A DNA stretch of 64,000 bases from PFJX01 sp964542455. GTDB taxonomy: Bacteria; Pseudomonadota; Gammaproteobacteria; Burkholderiales; Thiobacillaceae. A program made the translations under genes and the position numbers. The notes under the pieces were generated by a model. It was not told the DNA's origin, did not search any database, and saw only the letters and a program-made list of their open reading frames with translations. Of the stretch, positions 7,682-16,337 are shown piece by piece. The first letter of the stretch is position 1. Each line of letters opens with the position of its first letter. Where the stretch lies: positions 1 to 64,000 of the forward strand of contig CAZIUC010000001.1 in the NCBI GenBank assembly GCA_964542455.1, given 5' to 3'.

Positions 7682-9109
7682 ATGTTTGCATCGATACCAA
7701 GACCGGTAAGCCGACTGCTACATCTTGGCTTGTTCGTGTGCCTGTTCGGCCTGGCGGGTTGCAGCAGCCTGCCGACCATCGTGCCCGATCTGGCGCGACG
7801 CCCCGGCCCTCCCGTGCAACTGGAAGGGGCGCGCGGCCCGCTATCGGCCGCGCAGAGCAAGGCAATCCTCGACCGCCTGGCCAAGCGCGGACAGGACACC
7901 GACATTTTCGAGCGCCATCTGGCCGTCGAAGAAGCCATCGTCGGCAGCCCGCTGACCACCGGCAACCAGGTGCGGCTGCTCCAGGACGGCCCGGCCACCT
8001 ACCGGGCGATGTTCGCGGCCATCCTGGCGGCCAGCGACCACATCAACATGGAGACCTACATCCTCGAAGACGACGAGGTCGGCCAACGCTTTGCCCAGGC
8101 ACTGATGGACAAGCAGCGGCAAGGCGTGCAGGTCAACCTCATCCGCGACAGCGTGGGCACCCTGAACACGCCCACGGCCTTTTTCCAGCAATTGACGGAC
8201 AGCGGCATCGAGGTGCTCGAATTCAATCCCATCAACCCCTTGGCGACACGCAAGGAATGGGCGTTGAACCAGCGTGACCACCGCAAGCTGCTGGTCGTCG
8301 ACGGACGCACGGCGTTTCTCGGCGGCATCAACATCAGCAGCGTCTACTCCGGCGGCTCTTTCAAAACGGGGTCGCGCAGCAAACCCAAAAAAGCGCCCGA
8401 CAGCGGAACCGAGGTCGACCTGGCGTGGCGCGACACCGACCTGCAATTGCAAGGTCCGGTCGTGGCCGAGTTCCAGAAACTGTTCCTCGCCACCTGGGAA
8501 AGCCAGAAGGGCGTGCCGCTGCGCGAGAAGAACTACTTCCCGCCCCCCGTGAACGCCGGCCGGGAGGTGGTGCGCGCGATCGGCAGTTCGCCCGACGAGC
8601 CCTTCAGCCTGATCTATGCCACCCTGCTCTCGGCCATCACCAGCGCCGAGACCAGTGTGCACCTGACCAACGCCTATTTCGCCCCCGACCCGCAACTGCT
8701 GGAGGCGCTCGAAGCCGCCGCCCGGCGTGGCGTCAGCGTGGTCCTGATCCTGCCCAGCAGCACCGACTCCTGGCTGGTGTTCCACGCCGGGCGCGGCTAC
8801 TACGAACGGCTGCTGCGCGCGGGGGTGAAGATTTACGAGCGGCGCGGGGTCATCCTGCATTCCAAGACGGCGCTGATCGACGGCGTCTGGGCCACGGTAG
8901 GCTCGACCAACCTGGACTGGCGCAGCTTCCTGCACAACCAGGAGCTGAATGCGGTGGTGCTGGGTTCGGCATTCGGAAAACAGGTGCAGACCATGTTCGA
9001 CCAGGATCTGGCGGCATCCGACGCGATCACGCTGGAGGAGTGGGAGCGCCGCCCGCTCAAGCTGCGCTTCAAGGAGTTGTTCGCCCGAATCTGGGAGTAC
9101 TGGCTGTAA
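7682..9109 (+). CDS. lipoprotein phospholipase-D family cardiolipin synthase-like protein
   Basis: 475 aa from ATG 7682, which has AAGGAG 5 bp upstream. It has an N-terminal signal with lipobox LAGC, and two PLD (HKD) motifs: HRKLLVVD at about 200-207 followed by GGIN, and HSKTALID at about 393-400 followed by GSTN. Both catalytic His/Lys/Asp sets are intact. The two-domain architecture resembles ClsC/ClsB-type cardiolipin synthases, which join phosphatidylglycerol with another phospholipid. The lipid anchor rather than membrane helices suggests an envelope-facing enzyme. Substrate is not deducible; a phospholipase D is the alternative. The leader region is formed by the repeat element at 7537-7667. 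Confidence 0.9.
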   Translation: MFASIPRPVSRLLHLGLFVCLFGLAGCSSLPTIVPDLARRPGPPVQLEGARGPLSAAQSKAILDRLAKRGQDTDIFERHLAVEEAIVGSPLTTGNQVRLLQDGPATYRAMFAAILAASDHINMETYILEDDEVGQRFAQALMDKQRQGVQVNLIRDSVGTLNTPTAFFQQLTDSGIEVLEFNPINPLATRKEWALNQRDHRKLLVVDGRTAFLGGINISSVYSGGSFKTGSRSKPKKAPDSGTEVDLAWRDTDLQLQGPVVAEFQKLFLATWESQKGVPLREKNYFPPPVNAGREVVRAIGSSPDEPFSLIYATLLSAITSAETSVHLTNAYFAPDPQLLEALEAAARRGVSVVLILPSSTDSWLVFHAGRGYYERLLRAGVKIYERRGVILHSKTALIDGVWATVGSTNLDWRSFLHNQELNAVVLGSAFGKQVQTMFDQDLAASDAITLEEWERRPLKLRFKELFARIWEYWL

Positions 9110-9146
9110 GCGAAGGCCACCGGCGGCGCGGATTCCGGATGCCCGG

Positions 9147-9665
9147 CTACGCCTGCACGTAGGTGGTCACGCGCTGCCTGGTGCGTTCGCGCAGCGCATC
9201 CTCACGCAAGGTATCGGCAAGCCGCTCCAGATTCGGGATGCCATAGAGAATCACGGTTGCAAAGCTGGCGTCCGATGAGCTCAGATGCAGCAGGCAATAA
9301 CCCGCGAGCCGCATTCCTAGCGGGCTGTGCAAATCGAAGTGATCGATGCGGAACAGCTCGATGCTGTTCTTTATTTTCGACAGGATGCCGCGCTCGATCC
9401 TTACCCGCTGCGTGGTGATCTCGTAGGTCGTGGCGAGGCTTTTCAGCCAGAAGAAGGCCAGCGCAATGCCGAGCGTCAGGGCCACGGCAAACCACTGCCA
9501 GGCGCTATAGAGGACGGCGGGATGGCCGGAGAACAACAGCTTTTCATGCTCGGACTCGCGCAACGCAACGATAGCCGCCAGATCAGAGTTGCAGAAGCGG
9601 CACTTGATGGCGGCTGCCTTGATGGTTTCGCCGCAAATCGGACAGGCCTTGGTAGCGTCGTTCAT
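9147..9665 (-). CDS. zinc-ribbon plus bacterial PH-domain membrane protein
   Basis: 172 aa. The N-terminus carries a CPIC ... CRFC zinc ribbon (residues 8-25). It is followed by a hydrophobic region (about 50-73) with two short membrane segments, then a bacterial PH domain (bPH2/DUF304-like, about 75-150: YEITTQRVRIERGILSKIKN ... ELFRIDHFDLHSPLGMRLAG). Such proteins sit in the inner membrane with a cytoplasmic domain; role unknown. It is convergent with the PLD gene, 37 bp away. Confidence 0.8.
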   Translation of the reverse strand: MNDATKACPICGETIKAAAIKCRFCNSDLAAIVALRESEHEKLLFSGHPAVLYSAWQWFAVALTLGIALAFFWLKSLATTYEITTQRVRIERGILSKIKNSIELFRIDHFDLHSPLGMRLAGYCLLHLSSSDASFATVILYGIPNLERLADTLREDALRERTRQRVTTYVQA

Positions 9666-9688
9666 GCGTCTGATCCTTGTCTGTCAGC

Positions 9689-9716
9689 GGAATGGCCGAA
9701 GGTTTTCGGCCATTCC
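9689..9716 (-). terminator. hairpin between entericidin-like and PH-domain genes
   Basis: A 12-bp perfect stem, GGAATGGCCGAA / TTCGGCCATTCC, lies just after the stop of the entericidin-like gene and before the PH-domain gene start. No clear U-run follows, so it may be a weak terminator or an mRNA-stabilising hairpin. Confidence 0.5.
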
Positions 9717-9756
9717 CGCTGTCTCGGGTGAATGGCAAACGGGTCAGGTTGGAAAA

Positions 9757-9909
9757 TTACCTGTGCTCATTCGCCTCGTTCTTGATGGCTTGTCCAGCCT
9801 GTTGAACATCCTTTCCCGCGCCTTCCATCGTGTTGCAGCCAGTAACTGTCGCGGCAGCGCCGACTATGGATAGCAAAGTGAGCAGTGTCATGAAAACTCG
9901 TTTGAGCAT
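9757..9909 (-). CDS. entericidin A/B family small lipoprotein
   Basis: 50 aa. A signal peptide (about 1-24) with lipobox VTGC is followed by the short mature peptide NTMEGAGKDVQQAGQAIKNE. The motif CNTMxGAGKDVQxAGxAI is the entericidin family signature (PF08085). In E. coli the EcnA/EcnB pair is a bacteriolytic lipoprotein toxin/antidote system; single copies such as this one are common in Proteobacteria and their role is unclear. Confidence 0.9.
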   Translation of the reverse strand: MLKRVFMTLLTLLSIVGAAATVTGCNTMEGAGKDVQQAGQAIKNEANEHR

Positions 9910-10057
9910 GATGAATCCTTTACAAAAACCGGATCAAAAATCGGTGCGCAAGAAGCAAACGCCGTCTTGAGCACCACCGGTTTCAAACATGCGCCGACAT
10001 GCCGGATTGGTCTGTGCGTTGCCGTACACAAGGCCCGCAGTAACCCGACGGGCGCGG

Positions 10058-10780
10058 CTATGCCCCGCCCAGCACATAGCGCAGGATCACGAAGTAATGG
10101 GCTGCGCTGCCGGCGATGACGAATAGGTGCCAGATGCCGTGCGAGTGGGCTAGCAGCCTGTCGGACTTTGGAATCGTCGGCTGCAAATCGACCGCGACGA
10201 CCAAAGTCCGACAGGCTGCTTGACGGCTGCCGAGCGCATAGAAGACGATGCCCACCGTGTAGAACGCTCCGCCGGCGGCGAGCCAGGCGAACCCGGCCGA
10301 CCCCAACGCATGCAGGAGTGGAACCAAGGCCACCAGGACCACCCATCCCATCACGACATAGAGCACCACGGATAGTATTCGCGCGCCGCCGCGCGGCCTC
10401 AACTCCTGTAGGCAACCGAGCACGGCGAGCCCCCACACGACCCCGAGCAGCGACCAGCCCCAGGGACCGCGCAGCGTCACCAGGCAGAACGGGGTGTAGC
10501 TGCCGGCGATGAGCAGATAGATGCTGAGGTGGTCCAGCTTGCGCAGGATGATTTTGGCGTGCCCGTGGTTGCTGTGGTAGAGCGTGGAGATGCTGTACAG
10601 CAGCACCAGCGTCACGCCGTAGATCGAGACGCTCACCACCTGCCACGGATCACCGTTCCGCGCGGCCAGCACGATGAGAACGACGCTTCCGACAAGCGCC
10701 AGCACAGCCCCGACGAGGTGAGTAACCGCGTTGAACTTCTCTCCGTGGTCCATGTGGTGGGTAGTGCCTCTGTCGATCAT
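10058..10780 (-). CDS. hemolysin III / TrhA family membrane protein with repeat-derived insert
   Basis: 240 aa, seven hydrophobic segments. Family motifs are present: EKFNAVTHLVGAVLA (about 14-28), STLYHS (about 65-70), RKLDHLSIYLLIAGSYTPF (about 80-98) and IWHLFVIAGSAAHYF (about 214-228). These belong to the HlyIII/PAQR-like family (PF03006), predicted membrane proteins without proven haemolysis in most species. Between the sixth and seventh helices about 23 residues (QAACRTLVVAVDLQPTIPKS and onward) are encoded by the inverted repeat at 10151-10221, whose 69 bp keep the frame. The conserved final helix is intact, so the protein is probably still made. No upstream partner is obvious. Confidence 0.88.
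   Translation of the reverse strand: MIDRGTTHHMDHGEKFNAVTHLVGAVLALVGSVVLIVLAARNGDPWQVVSVSIYGVTLVLLYSISTLYHSNHGHAKIILRKLDHLSIYLLIAGSYTPFCLVTLRGPWGWSLLGVVWGLAVLGCLQELRPRGGARILSVVLYVVMGWVVLVALVPLLHALGSAGFAWLAAGGAFYTVGIVFYALGSRQAACRTLVVAVDLQPTIPKSDRLLAHSHGIWHLFVIAGSAAHYFVILRYVLGGA
10151..10221. repeat. 69-bp inverted repeat inserted in frame in the hemolysin-III gene
   Basis: The arms AGCAGCCTGTCGGACTTTGG (10152-10171) and its exact complement (10201-10220) enclose a 29-bp loop. Total length 69 bp is a multiple of three, so the reading frame continues. One-arm copies are at 40-55 and 12541-12563. Confidence 0.9.
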
Positions 10781-10811
10781 CCCGCACCGCCATGGAGCAT
10801 TGCGCTACGCA

Positions 10812-11699
10812 TCAATGTAATTGTTGTTGCCGCAGATATTCACTGCGTTTCATATTCAGATAATCGGTTTTGTCCAATTCACGCAATTGGACGGGATATT
10901 GCTCCGTGGCGGCGAACCAGCTTTGCAGACGTTTTTCGAGCCGCAAAGAAGGCGGTGCGGAATAAGCACCGAGAAAGGCATCGATTGCAAGGTAGTAGCG
11001 CATGGTGTTGCGTTCCACCACGCCCCGTACGCCACCGATATATTCGGGCTGCCCGTTGGATTGCCTGCCGATTACAGTGAATCCCACCTTGTCGCTTCCG
11101 ATTGTGGCCAGATAAGCCTTCATGGCGAGCCGCCCGGCGAAGCCGTAAGCATAAGAGTAGGTGAAATGCAGAAAGGTCCGACCGTTTTCGACCGAAGTGG
11201 CTTCCAGCTGGATGCGATAGTCGCTGGTGCTCAGTGGCCCCTTCTCCGCGTCGAGCCGGATATCCAGGTAGCTCGGTGTCGCCGCGGCGACACGATAGGA
11301 AAATTCCATGGAATAGGCATCGTCGAGGGATTGCGGGGATTTCTTGCCGATGCTGACCGCCAGTATGGTGCCGGCCCCTTCGCTCATGGCATGGCAGTAC
11401 TTGGTATTGAGATGCAGGATGAGTACCTCACACCATTGCTCGGACCCGATCAGTGCCGCACTGACGGTGGCAAACGGGTAATCGACCACGGCGTAGATGT
11501 CGCCTTTCAGGTCGTGGGCGGATTCGAAAGAGTCGAGGGAAAGCGTTCGTAGAAACGGGTTGTGATGGAGCCGTTTACCCAAGGACGCGTATTGCGCGTG
11601 GAGTGATGCGGCGGATTGCGTGTCCGGCACGGAGGCAAATATCCCCCCGGCGCCGGAAAGCGCTACCAAGAAAAACAACCACCGCGTCAGCCATGCCAA
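10812..11699 (-). CDS. exported protein of unknown function
   Basis: 295 aa with an N-terminal signal peptide (about 1-23, MAWLTRWLFFLVALSGAGGI). The mature part is a soluble mixed alpha/beta sequence with two cysteines near residues 89-102 (WCEVLILHLNTKYC) that could pair in the periplasm, then beta-rich segments (LHFTYSYAYGF, IGGVRGVVERNTMRYYLAID). I do not recognise the family. It stands alone between the hemolysin-III gene (32 bp downstream, same strand) and a small lipoprotein gene. Coding character is supported by length, signal peptide and lack of a better frame. Confidence 0.7.
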   Translation of the reverse strand: MAWLTRWLFFLVALSGAGGIFASVPDTQSAASLHAQYASLGKRLHHNPFLRTLSLDSFESAHDLKGDIYAVVDYPFATVSAALIGSEQWCEVLILHLNTKYCHAMSEGAGTILAVSIGKKSPQSLDDAYSMEFSYRVAAATPSYLDIRLDAEKGPLSTSDYRIQLEATSVENGRTFLHFTYSYAYGFAGRLAMKAYLATIGSDKVGFTVIGRQSNGQPEYIGGVRGVVERNTMRYYLAIDAFLGAYSAPPSLRLEKRLQSWFAATEQYPVQLRELDKTDYLNMKRSEYLRQQQLH

Positions 11700-11741
11700 C
11701 TTCGTTTCTCCCTAATCGTTGCTCATCGACCCCGGAGCGAC

Positions 11742-11936
11742 TCAGTGATACCCGTCATGGCCGCCATAACCGCCTCCGCGACGGTCCTCACGGTCATCGT
11801 GGCCTTTTCTATCGTCATCTCGATGATGATCCCGGTCATTCCGATAGCCGTCATCGTGACCCCGATCGTGTGGCACGACATAACAGCCACTCAAACCCAC
11901 CATCATCAAACTTGCAATCAGCAATAGTTTTTTCAT
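11742..11936 (-). CDS. small His/Asp/Gly-rich lipoprotein
   Basis: 64 aa from ATG 11936. The signal peptide MKKLLLIASLMMVGLSGC ends in lipobox LSGC. The mature 47 residues are extremely charged (HDRGHDDGYRNDRDHHRDDD and onward) and rich in His and Asp, which would suit metal binding or a disordered periplasmic tail. It has the same compositional style as the C-terminus of the next gene upstream (12038-12460). No known family assigned. Confidence 0.75.
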   Translation of the reverse strand: MKKLLLIASLMMVGLSGCYVVPHDRGHDDGYRNDRDHHRDDDRKGHDDREDRRGGGYGGHDGYH

Positions 11937-12037
11937 GACACATCCTTTGTAAATTAATGATCCACAGAGGGATCGGCACATCCACCAACGCGATATTGCG
12001 GAGGGGCTTGTGCAAAGAGAGCGGTCAAGCCCATGAC

Positions 12038-12460
12038 TCAGCGATTGCGATCATGGTCGCGATTGTCGTGATGGCGGTCATCGCCATTCCCACGATGTTT
12101 GTCCTCGTGCTTGTCACGGCGGTCACCATGACGCTCCTGGTAACGCGGCACGTAGTCTTGTTGGTACCAGTTGTCCCGCACGAAGTAGACCCGCTCGCCA
12201 CAGGCGTTGTACTCACGGCAGTGTTTGCGCCAATTCTTCTCATGGCCAGGGCGGACGTGCAGGTAGACCGGCGGGCGGGCAACCACGACTTGTTCGATTA
12301 CCACCGGTTGCCGATAGACAACTTGCGGCTGCGGAAAGTCACCGATATCGATACGACCATAAAAGCCGGGTTGGCCGATGTTGATGGATACGCCAACGTC
12401 GGCGGCGAGTACCGGCGCGGCGGAGGCGGCTAGAGCTAAGGCGAAGAACAAACGTTTCAT
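12038..12460 (-). CDS. periplasmic protein with charged His-rich tail, unknown function
   Basis: 140 aa from ATG 12460. Signal peptide 1-19 ends ASAAPVLAA. The mature middle part (about 22-100) contains GVSINIGQPGFYGRIDIGDF, VVYRQPVVIE and CREYNACGERVYFVRDNWY, with two cysteines that could form a disulphide. The last about 35 residues are Arg/Asp/His-rich and probably disordered. Similar YGRIDIG...PP..V proteins occur as uncharacterised exported proteins in Betaproteobacteria. Function unknown. Confidence 0.75.
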   Translation of the reverse strand: MKRLFFALALAASAAPVLAADVGVSINIGQPGFYGRIDIGDFPQPQVVYRQPVVIEQVVVARPPVYLHVRPGHEKNWRKHCREYNACGERVYFVRDNWYQQDYVPRYQERHGDRRDKHEDKHRGNGDDRHHDNRDHDRNR

Positions 12461-12540
12461 GATGATTCCTTTCATTTGGCTAACAAGACCCTGCCCCTCG
12501 CGGGCCAGGGCGTCTAAATGGTCAAGCGGCTGTCATGACG

Positions 12541-12563
12541 CTAGCAGCCTGTCGGACTTTGGT
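12541..12563. repeat. single arm of the CAGCCTGTCGGACTTTGG repeat
   Basis: CTAGCAGCCTGTCGGACTTTGG matches the left arm of the 10151-10221 repeat exactly; no second arm is seen nearby. It lies 11 bp beyond the stop codon of the gene at 12574-13650. Confidence 0.7.
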
Positions 12564-12573
12564 CGTCGTGGCG

Positions 12574-13650
12574 TTAGCGCTGCTGGCCCTGGCCCCGGTC
12601 ATCATCCCGGTCGCGACCTTTTTCCTGTCCAGACCGCTGTTCCTTCTCCGATGAGCGCGGAGCCCCTTTGCCCTGTGGCGCCGGCCCTTGGCCGTGTGCA
12701 TCGCGTTCCGGCGGCTGATGCTGGGCGGCGTCTTGCTGGCGCGGCTGACTTTGCTGCTGGACAGGCGGGCCACTCCTTTGCGGCGGGGCCGGGTTCGGCG
12801 CTGGCCGCTGCGGGGTTTTTTCGCGTTCTTGCGGTGATTGAACAGGAGGGGCGGACGCGCGCTGCTGCACCGATGGGGGTGCCAGGTAGGGGTTGAAACG
12901 CAGCTCCTCGCGCGCTCCAGAATGTCTCTCCCTCGGCTCGCGCCGCTGCTCCGGTGCTTGTGGCAGGTATGGGTTGTGACGCTGGTCACCCTGTGGCGCG
13001 GAATGCCTCTCAGGCTGCGCTGCCGGCGTTCCGCGCTGAGAAGACTCGGGCGCGCGTTGTACTCGCTGCCCCTGATACTGTTGGCGTACCACGGGGTCTT
13101 GCGGTTGGTAACGGTAACTCTGCTCATGCAGTCTCTGTTGCTGCTCACCTCGGGGGTATCGGTCGCCTGAATATTGCCGCTGATAGATCGGTAGCGGCGC
13201 GGGCGCGGGGGCCGAGCGGTGGTCCCAGTGGTCCCATCCGCTTCGACGTTGCGCCCATCCATATCCCCAAAAATTTCCCCAGCGTGGCGGCGCATCCAAC
13301 TGCCAGTCGCGGAAGTACACGGGTGGTTGCCGGTAATAGCGGACCGGGATGCGCAGGACAAACAGTGGCACGGCCTCCGGATCCACCCGCGCCCATGGCC
13401 CGTTGTACCAGGAACTCGCATACCAGCTATCCCGCTGATAGACCCAGTACATGCCATCGTAGAAGAAGTAGTTGGAATCCAGGCGTGGCGCGTAATAAAC
13501 CGGGTAGCCCGGTATCGGTTCGAGTTCCGGATAGAGCGGCAGGTTGATCCCGATGCTCATGTTGGGAAACCCGATGCTGATGCTTACCTGCGCCGAAGCC
13601 GGAACCACCGTGCCCAGCATCAGGCACAGCACAACAAGTCGATTACGCAT
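12574..13650 (-). CDS. exported protein with Pro/Gln/Arg-rich low-complexity tail
   Basis: 358 aa. Signal peptide 1-20 (ends VVPASAQ). An ordered part of about 21-145 is rich in Tyr and Trp (YPELEPIPGYPVYYAPRLDS, WVYQRDSWYASSWYNGPW, WGNFWGYGWAQRRSGWDHW), a pattern seen in uncharacterised exported proteins of Betaproteobacteria. Residues about 146-358 are low complexity (Q, P, R, E rich) with two NPYLP/A motifs, also seen in the protein at 5000-5941, and probably disordered. Role unknown; envelope association is inferred from the signal peptide. Confidence 0.75.
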   Translation of the reverse strand: MRNRLVVLCLMLGTVVPASAQVSISIGFPNMSIGINLPLYPELEPIPGYPVYYAPRLDSNYFFYDGMYWVYQRDSWYASSWYNGPWARVDPEAVPLFVLRIPVRYYRQPPVYFRDWQLDAPPRWGNFWGYGWAQRRSGWDHWDHRSAPAPAPLPIYQRQYSGDRYPRGEQQQRLHEQSYRYQPQDPVVRQQYQGQRVQRAPESSQRGTPAAQPERHSAPQGDQRHNPYLPQAPEQRREPRERHSGAREELRFNPYLAPPSVQQRASAPPVQSPQEREKTPQRPAPNPAPPQRSGPPVQQQSQPRQQDAAQHQPPERDAHGQGPAPQGKGAPRSSEKEQRSGQEKGRDRDDDRGQGQQR

Positions 13651-13774
13651 GATTGCTCTCCAGTTCGATAACGAGCGCTGGAGCCAATGACTATCAACCG
13701 ATACGGCACTGACCCCAGGTCGTCACCAAGCAGGCTATCCGAGCATAGGCGGGAAAGTCTGTGCGGCAGCCCAC

Positions 13775-14827
13775 TTAGCGGGGCGTTGCTGGCGCTGTCG
13801 TCCACAATCGCACAAGGGTCAGGCCAAGCGCGAGCAACGGCGGGCCGATGAAGATACCGATGAAGCCGAAGGCGACAACACCCCCGAACACGCCCAGCAC
13901 GATCAGGAGCAGGGGCAAACCACTACCCAGGCTGATCAGGTAGGGTTTGACGAAATTGTCGATGCTGCTGACCACCAAGAGTCCCCACAGGGCCATGAAT
14001 ATCGCCCAGCCCGTGTTGCCCTGATTGAACAGCCAGAAAGTCGCGCCGCCCCAGATCAGCGGTGGGCCGACTGGAACCATGGAAAGGAAAAAGGTGGCGA
14101 CGGCAAGCAGGAAGGCACCCGGCACGCCGGCGATGAGAAACCCGATCCAGGCGACCAGCGCCTGGGCCAGCGCCGTGCCGAATATGCCGTGTACGACGCC
14201 TGCCACGGTGCCGCGGATGGTTGCCAGCATCTCCACGCCAATACGCCCGGCAAGCTTTTCCAGCCCGACTCGCAGTGTCTCCACCAGGGCGTCACCGTCA
14301 CGAAAGAAAAAGAAACCGATGAATACGGCGAAGGTCATCTGCAGCAGGCTCTGGCCGATGGCTTTACCGGCAATCAGGAGGAAATCCTTGGCCGGTTCCA
14401 GCAGACCGTGGAACAGCGCCACCGCGTCTTCCCGGCCGCCGACCAGCCCTTGCCAGTAGTCGTCGAGTTGCGTGCCGACGATGGGGATGCCCTTGAGCCA
14501 GGCAGGCGCCTGGATAGGCCCATTGTCCAGCAAAGTCCTGGCCGCCTCGACGATGGTCGTCACATTGTTCGTGAGCCGGGCGGCAAGCAAGGCCGACGGT
14601 CCGATCACCAGTAACATCAACAGCAACACCATCACCAGGGCCGCCAGGGTGGATCCGCCCCGTAAGGCCCGCCGTAGCCGCTCATAAAGTGGCCAGGTCG
14701 AAATGCACACCACCACCGCGAACAGGATGGCGGGTATGAACGGGAGTAGAACCTGATAGCAACCGACGACAACGATGCCGAGGGCGGCCAGCTGCACGAT
14801 TTGGCGTAGACGTTGTTCCGTGGGCAT
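13775..14827 (-). CDS. AI-2E family transporter (PerM-like), second copy
   Basis: 350 aa. Membrane segments at about 12-45 and 60-85, a soluble loop (about 90-150), then a C-terminal membrane block with the family motif SMVPVGPPLIWG (about 246-257) and FLLAVATFFLSM. Same family (PF01594) as the gene at 52-1236 but clearly divergent in sequence. Substrate unknown. The small inverted-repeat element at 14852-14915 lies 24 bp upstream of the start codon and must form part of the leader or promoter. Confidence 0.88.
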   Translation of the reverse strand: MPTEQRLRQIVQLAALGIVVVGCYQVLLPFIPAILFAVVVCISTWPLYERLRRALRGGSTLAALVMVLLLMLLVIGPSALLAARLTNNVTTIVEAARTLLDNGPIQAPAWLKGIPIVGTQLDDYWQGLVGGREDAVALFHGLLEPAKDFLLIAGKAIGQSLLQMTFAVFIGFFFFRDGDALVETLRVGLEKLAGRIGVEMLATIRGTVAGVVHGIFGTALAQALVAWIGFLIAGVPGAFLLAVATFFLSMVPVGPPLIWGGATFWLFNQGNTGWAIFMALWGLLVVSSIDNFVKPYLISLGSGLPLLLIVLGVFGGVVAFGFIGIFIGPPLLALGLTLVRLWTTAPATPR

Positions 14828-14846
14828 CGCGCGCTATACCTTGGCG

Positions 14847-14920
14847 TTCAACAGAGAGTGTCCATTAGCCAAAGTAGGCCTGTAGCACGGGCCTCCGGCT
14901 AATGGACAATTTGGGTTCAA
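14847..14920. mobile_element. short inverted-repeat element with 5-bp duplication TTCAA
   Basis: The element at 14852-14915 (64 bp) is an internally short copy: left end ...GTGTCCATTAGCC, a stub AAAGTAGGCCTGTAGCACGG, right end GGCTAATGGACAATTTGGG. It lacks the core hairpin. TTCAA is present on both sides (14847-14851 and 14916-14920). Confidence 0.85.
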
Positions 14921-14931
14921 TGGAACGGGCG

Positions 14932-15159
14932 CTACTGATTGCCCTTGGCCGTGTCCTGGATCTTGTCACCGGTTTTTTCCATCTGCTCCCCGATCTTCTC
15001 CGCCGCCTTGTCGGCTTCGTTGCCCGCTTTCTCTACCGCCAGATCGAGTTGCTTGCCGGCGCGCTCCGCCGGACCTTCCTTCTTCTGGCATCCAGGCAGC
15101 ACCGCCAGCAACGCGCTCGTGACCATGACCGCGCCGACCATTTTTCCGAGTTTCATCAT
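14932..15159 (-). CDS. small amphipathic lipoprotein, paralogue of 18754-18960
   Basis: 75 aa from ATG 15159, with AGGAG upstream; ATG 15156 is equally possible. The lipobox is LPGC, followed by QKKEGPAERAGKQLDLAVEK and a long charged helix (EKAGNEADKAAEKIGEQMEK) with apolipoprotein-like heptads. It shares MxKxGKxxGA...LPGCQKxEGP...GDxIQDxAKGN with the gene at 18754, so the two are paralogues. Probable envelope stress lipoprotein; function unknown. Confidence 0.82.
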   Translation of the reverse strand: MMKLGKMVGAVMVTSALLAVLPGCQKKEGPAERAGKQLDLAVEKAGNEADKAAEKIGEQMEKTGDKIQDTAKGNQ

Positions 15160-15256
15160 TTCCATCTCCTTTACACGATTACACAAGCCCCGCCATTGGC
15201 ATGGCGGGATTCGGTGTTTAGGGCTTTCTGAGCGGCTGGACAACTTTCCCGGCTCG

Positions 15257-15403
15257 TCACAGACGGCGACCCTGAACGACCCGCAGCAAGATCATGATGA
15301 CCGCAATGACCAGGAGAATGTGGATGAACCCGCCCATGGTGTATGAGGAAACCAGGCCGAGCAGCCATAGGACAATCAACACAACCGCAATGGTTCCGAG
15401 CAT
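15257..15403 (-). CDS. lmo0937 family small membrane protein
   Basis: 48 aa: MLGTIAVVLIVLWLLGLVSS, then YTMGGFIHILLVIAVIMILL and a basic end RVVQGRRL. This matches the lmo0937 family (DUF5670) of two-helix inner-membrane peptides. An AGGAG ribosome site precedes ATG 15403. Function unknown; such genes accompany stress genes such as csbD and DUF3309, as here. Confidence 0.88.
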   Translation of the reverse strand: MLGTIAVVLIVLWLLGLVSSYTMGGFIHILLVIAVIMILLRVVQGRRL

Positions 15404-15629
15404 TTTTTTACTCCTGAGAAGGCTGGTTAAAAGCCGATCCGTGATTCCGCGAAAGACCTGTAATCAACCGATGGCCTGTAAATCAGCCGTGGCAACAATT
15501 CGAGTCATGACGCCCGCCTGGGAGAAAAAAACGGCGTTTCGTCCAGCGTGACGATCCGCCTCTTTGCGGACACGCTCTGTGCGCTGGCGAACAATACGAA
15601 ACAAAAATATGGCGCGAGGCGGAACACGA

Positions 15630-16337
15630 TTACCCCAGCATCCTGGTGTAAGTCGCCTTATCAGCCGCATAGCACCCGCAGGAAACAACCTCCAGGCCGG
15701 CGCGGTCGAGAATCGTGATCTCGCCACGGTGATAACCGATCAATTTGCGCTGTTGCAGCGCGGCCGCCGCTTTGGTGACGCCAACGCGGCGCACACCCAG
15801 CATGTAGGCCAGGAATTCATGGGTGAGACGAAACTCGTCCGAATGCGCCCGATCCCGCGTCATCAGGAGCCAGCGGGCGAGGCGCGCCTCCACCAGATGG
15901 AAGCGGGTACAGGCGGCTGTTTGCGCGAGTTGTGCGATCAAGACATGAAGGTAGCGCCGCAGCAGGCGTTGCAATGCCGGGCTCATTTCGAGCTCGTGGC
16001 GAAACGGCGTGGCGTTCATCCGCAGCGCCGGTCCGGCGCCCTGCACCAGGGCGTGCAACGGGGAAGAGTCCACGCCTAGGATGAGCGATATTCCGAGCAT
16101 GCCCTCGTCGCCGACCATGCCCACCTCCAGGCCGGGACGGCCCTCAATAGACGCGACCAGGGAAATGAAGCTTTGCGTTGGGAAGTAGACATGGCGAATG
16201 CGTTCACCGGGTTCGGCCAGGACTTCGGCGAACACCAGTTCGACTTCCGCGCAACCCGCCAGGAAACGCTGGCGGTCCTTGCGCGGCAAGCCGGCAAGAA
16301 GACGATTGGCAATCGGGGCTGGCTGGGCGCGTGGCAT
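15630..16337 (-). CDS. Crp/Fnr family transcriptional regulator, paralogue A
   Basis: 235 aa. An N-terminal cNMP-binding-like beta barrel (about 12-120: IRHVYFPTQSFISLVASIEG, VGMVGDEGMLGISLILG) is followed by a C-terminal winged-helix HTH (about 145-220: LTHEFLAYMLGVRRVGVTKA ... HRGEITILDRAGLE). No Fnr-type N-terminal cysteine cluster and no full cAMP pocket motif, so the ligand is unknown. One of three paralogues here (also 16685-17404 and 19199-19942); this is the most divergent. The lmo0937 gene lies downstream on the same strand. Confidence 0.9.
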   Translation of the reverse strand: MPRAQPAPIANRLLAGLPRKDRQRFLAGCAEVELVFAEVLAEPGERIRHVYFPTQSFISLVASIEGRPGLEVGMVGDEGMLGISLILGVDSSPLHALVQGAGPALRMNATPFRHELEMSPALQRLLRRYLHVLIAQLAQTAACTRFHLVEARLARWLLMTRDRAHSDEFRLTHEFLAYMLGVRRVGVTKAAAALQQRKLIGYHRGEITILDRAGLEVVSCGCYAADKATYTRMLG

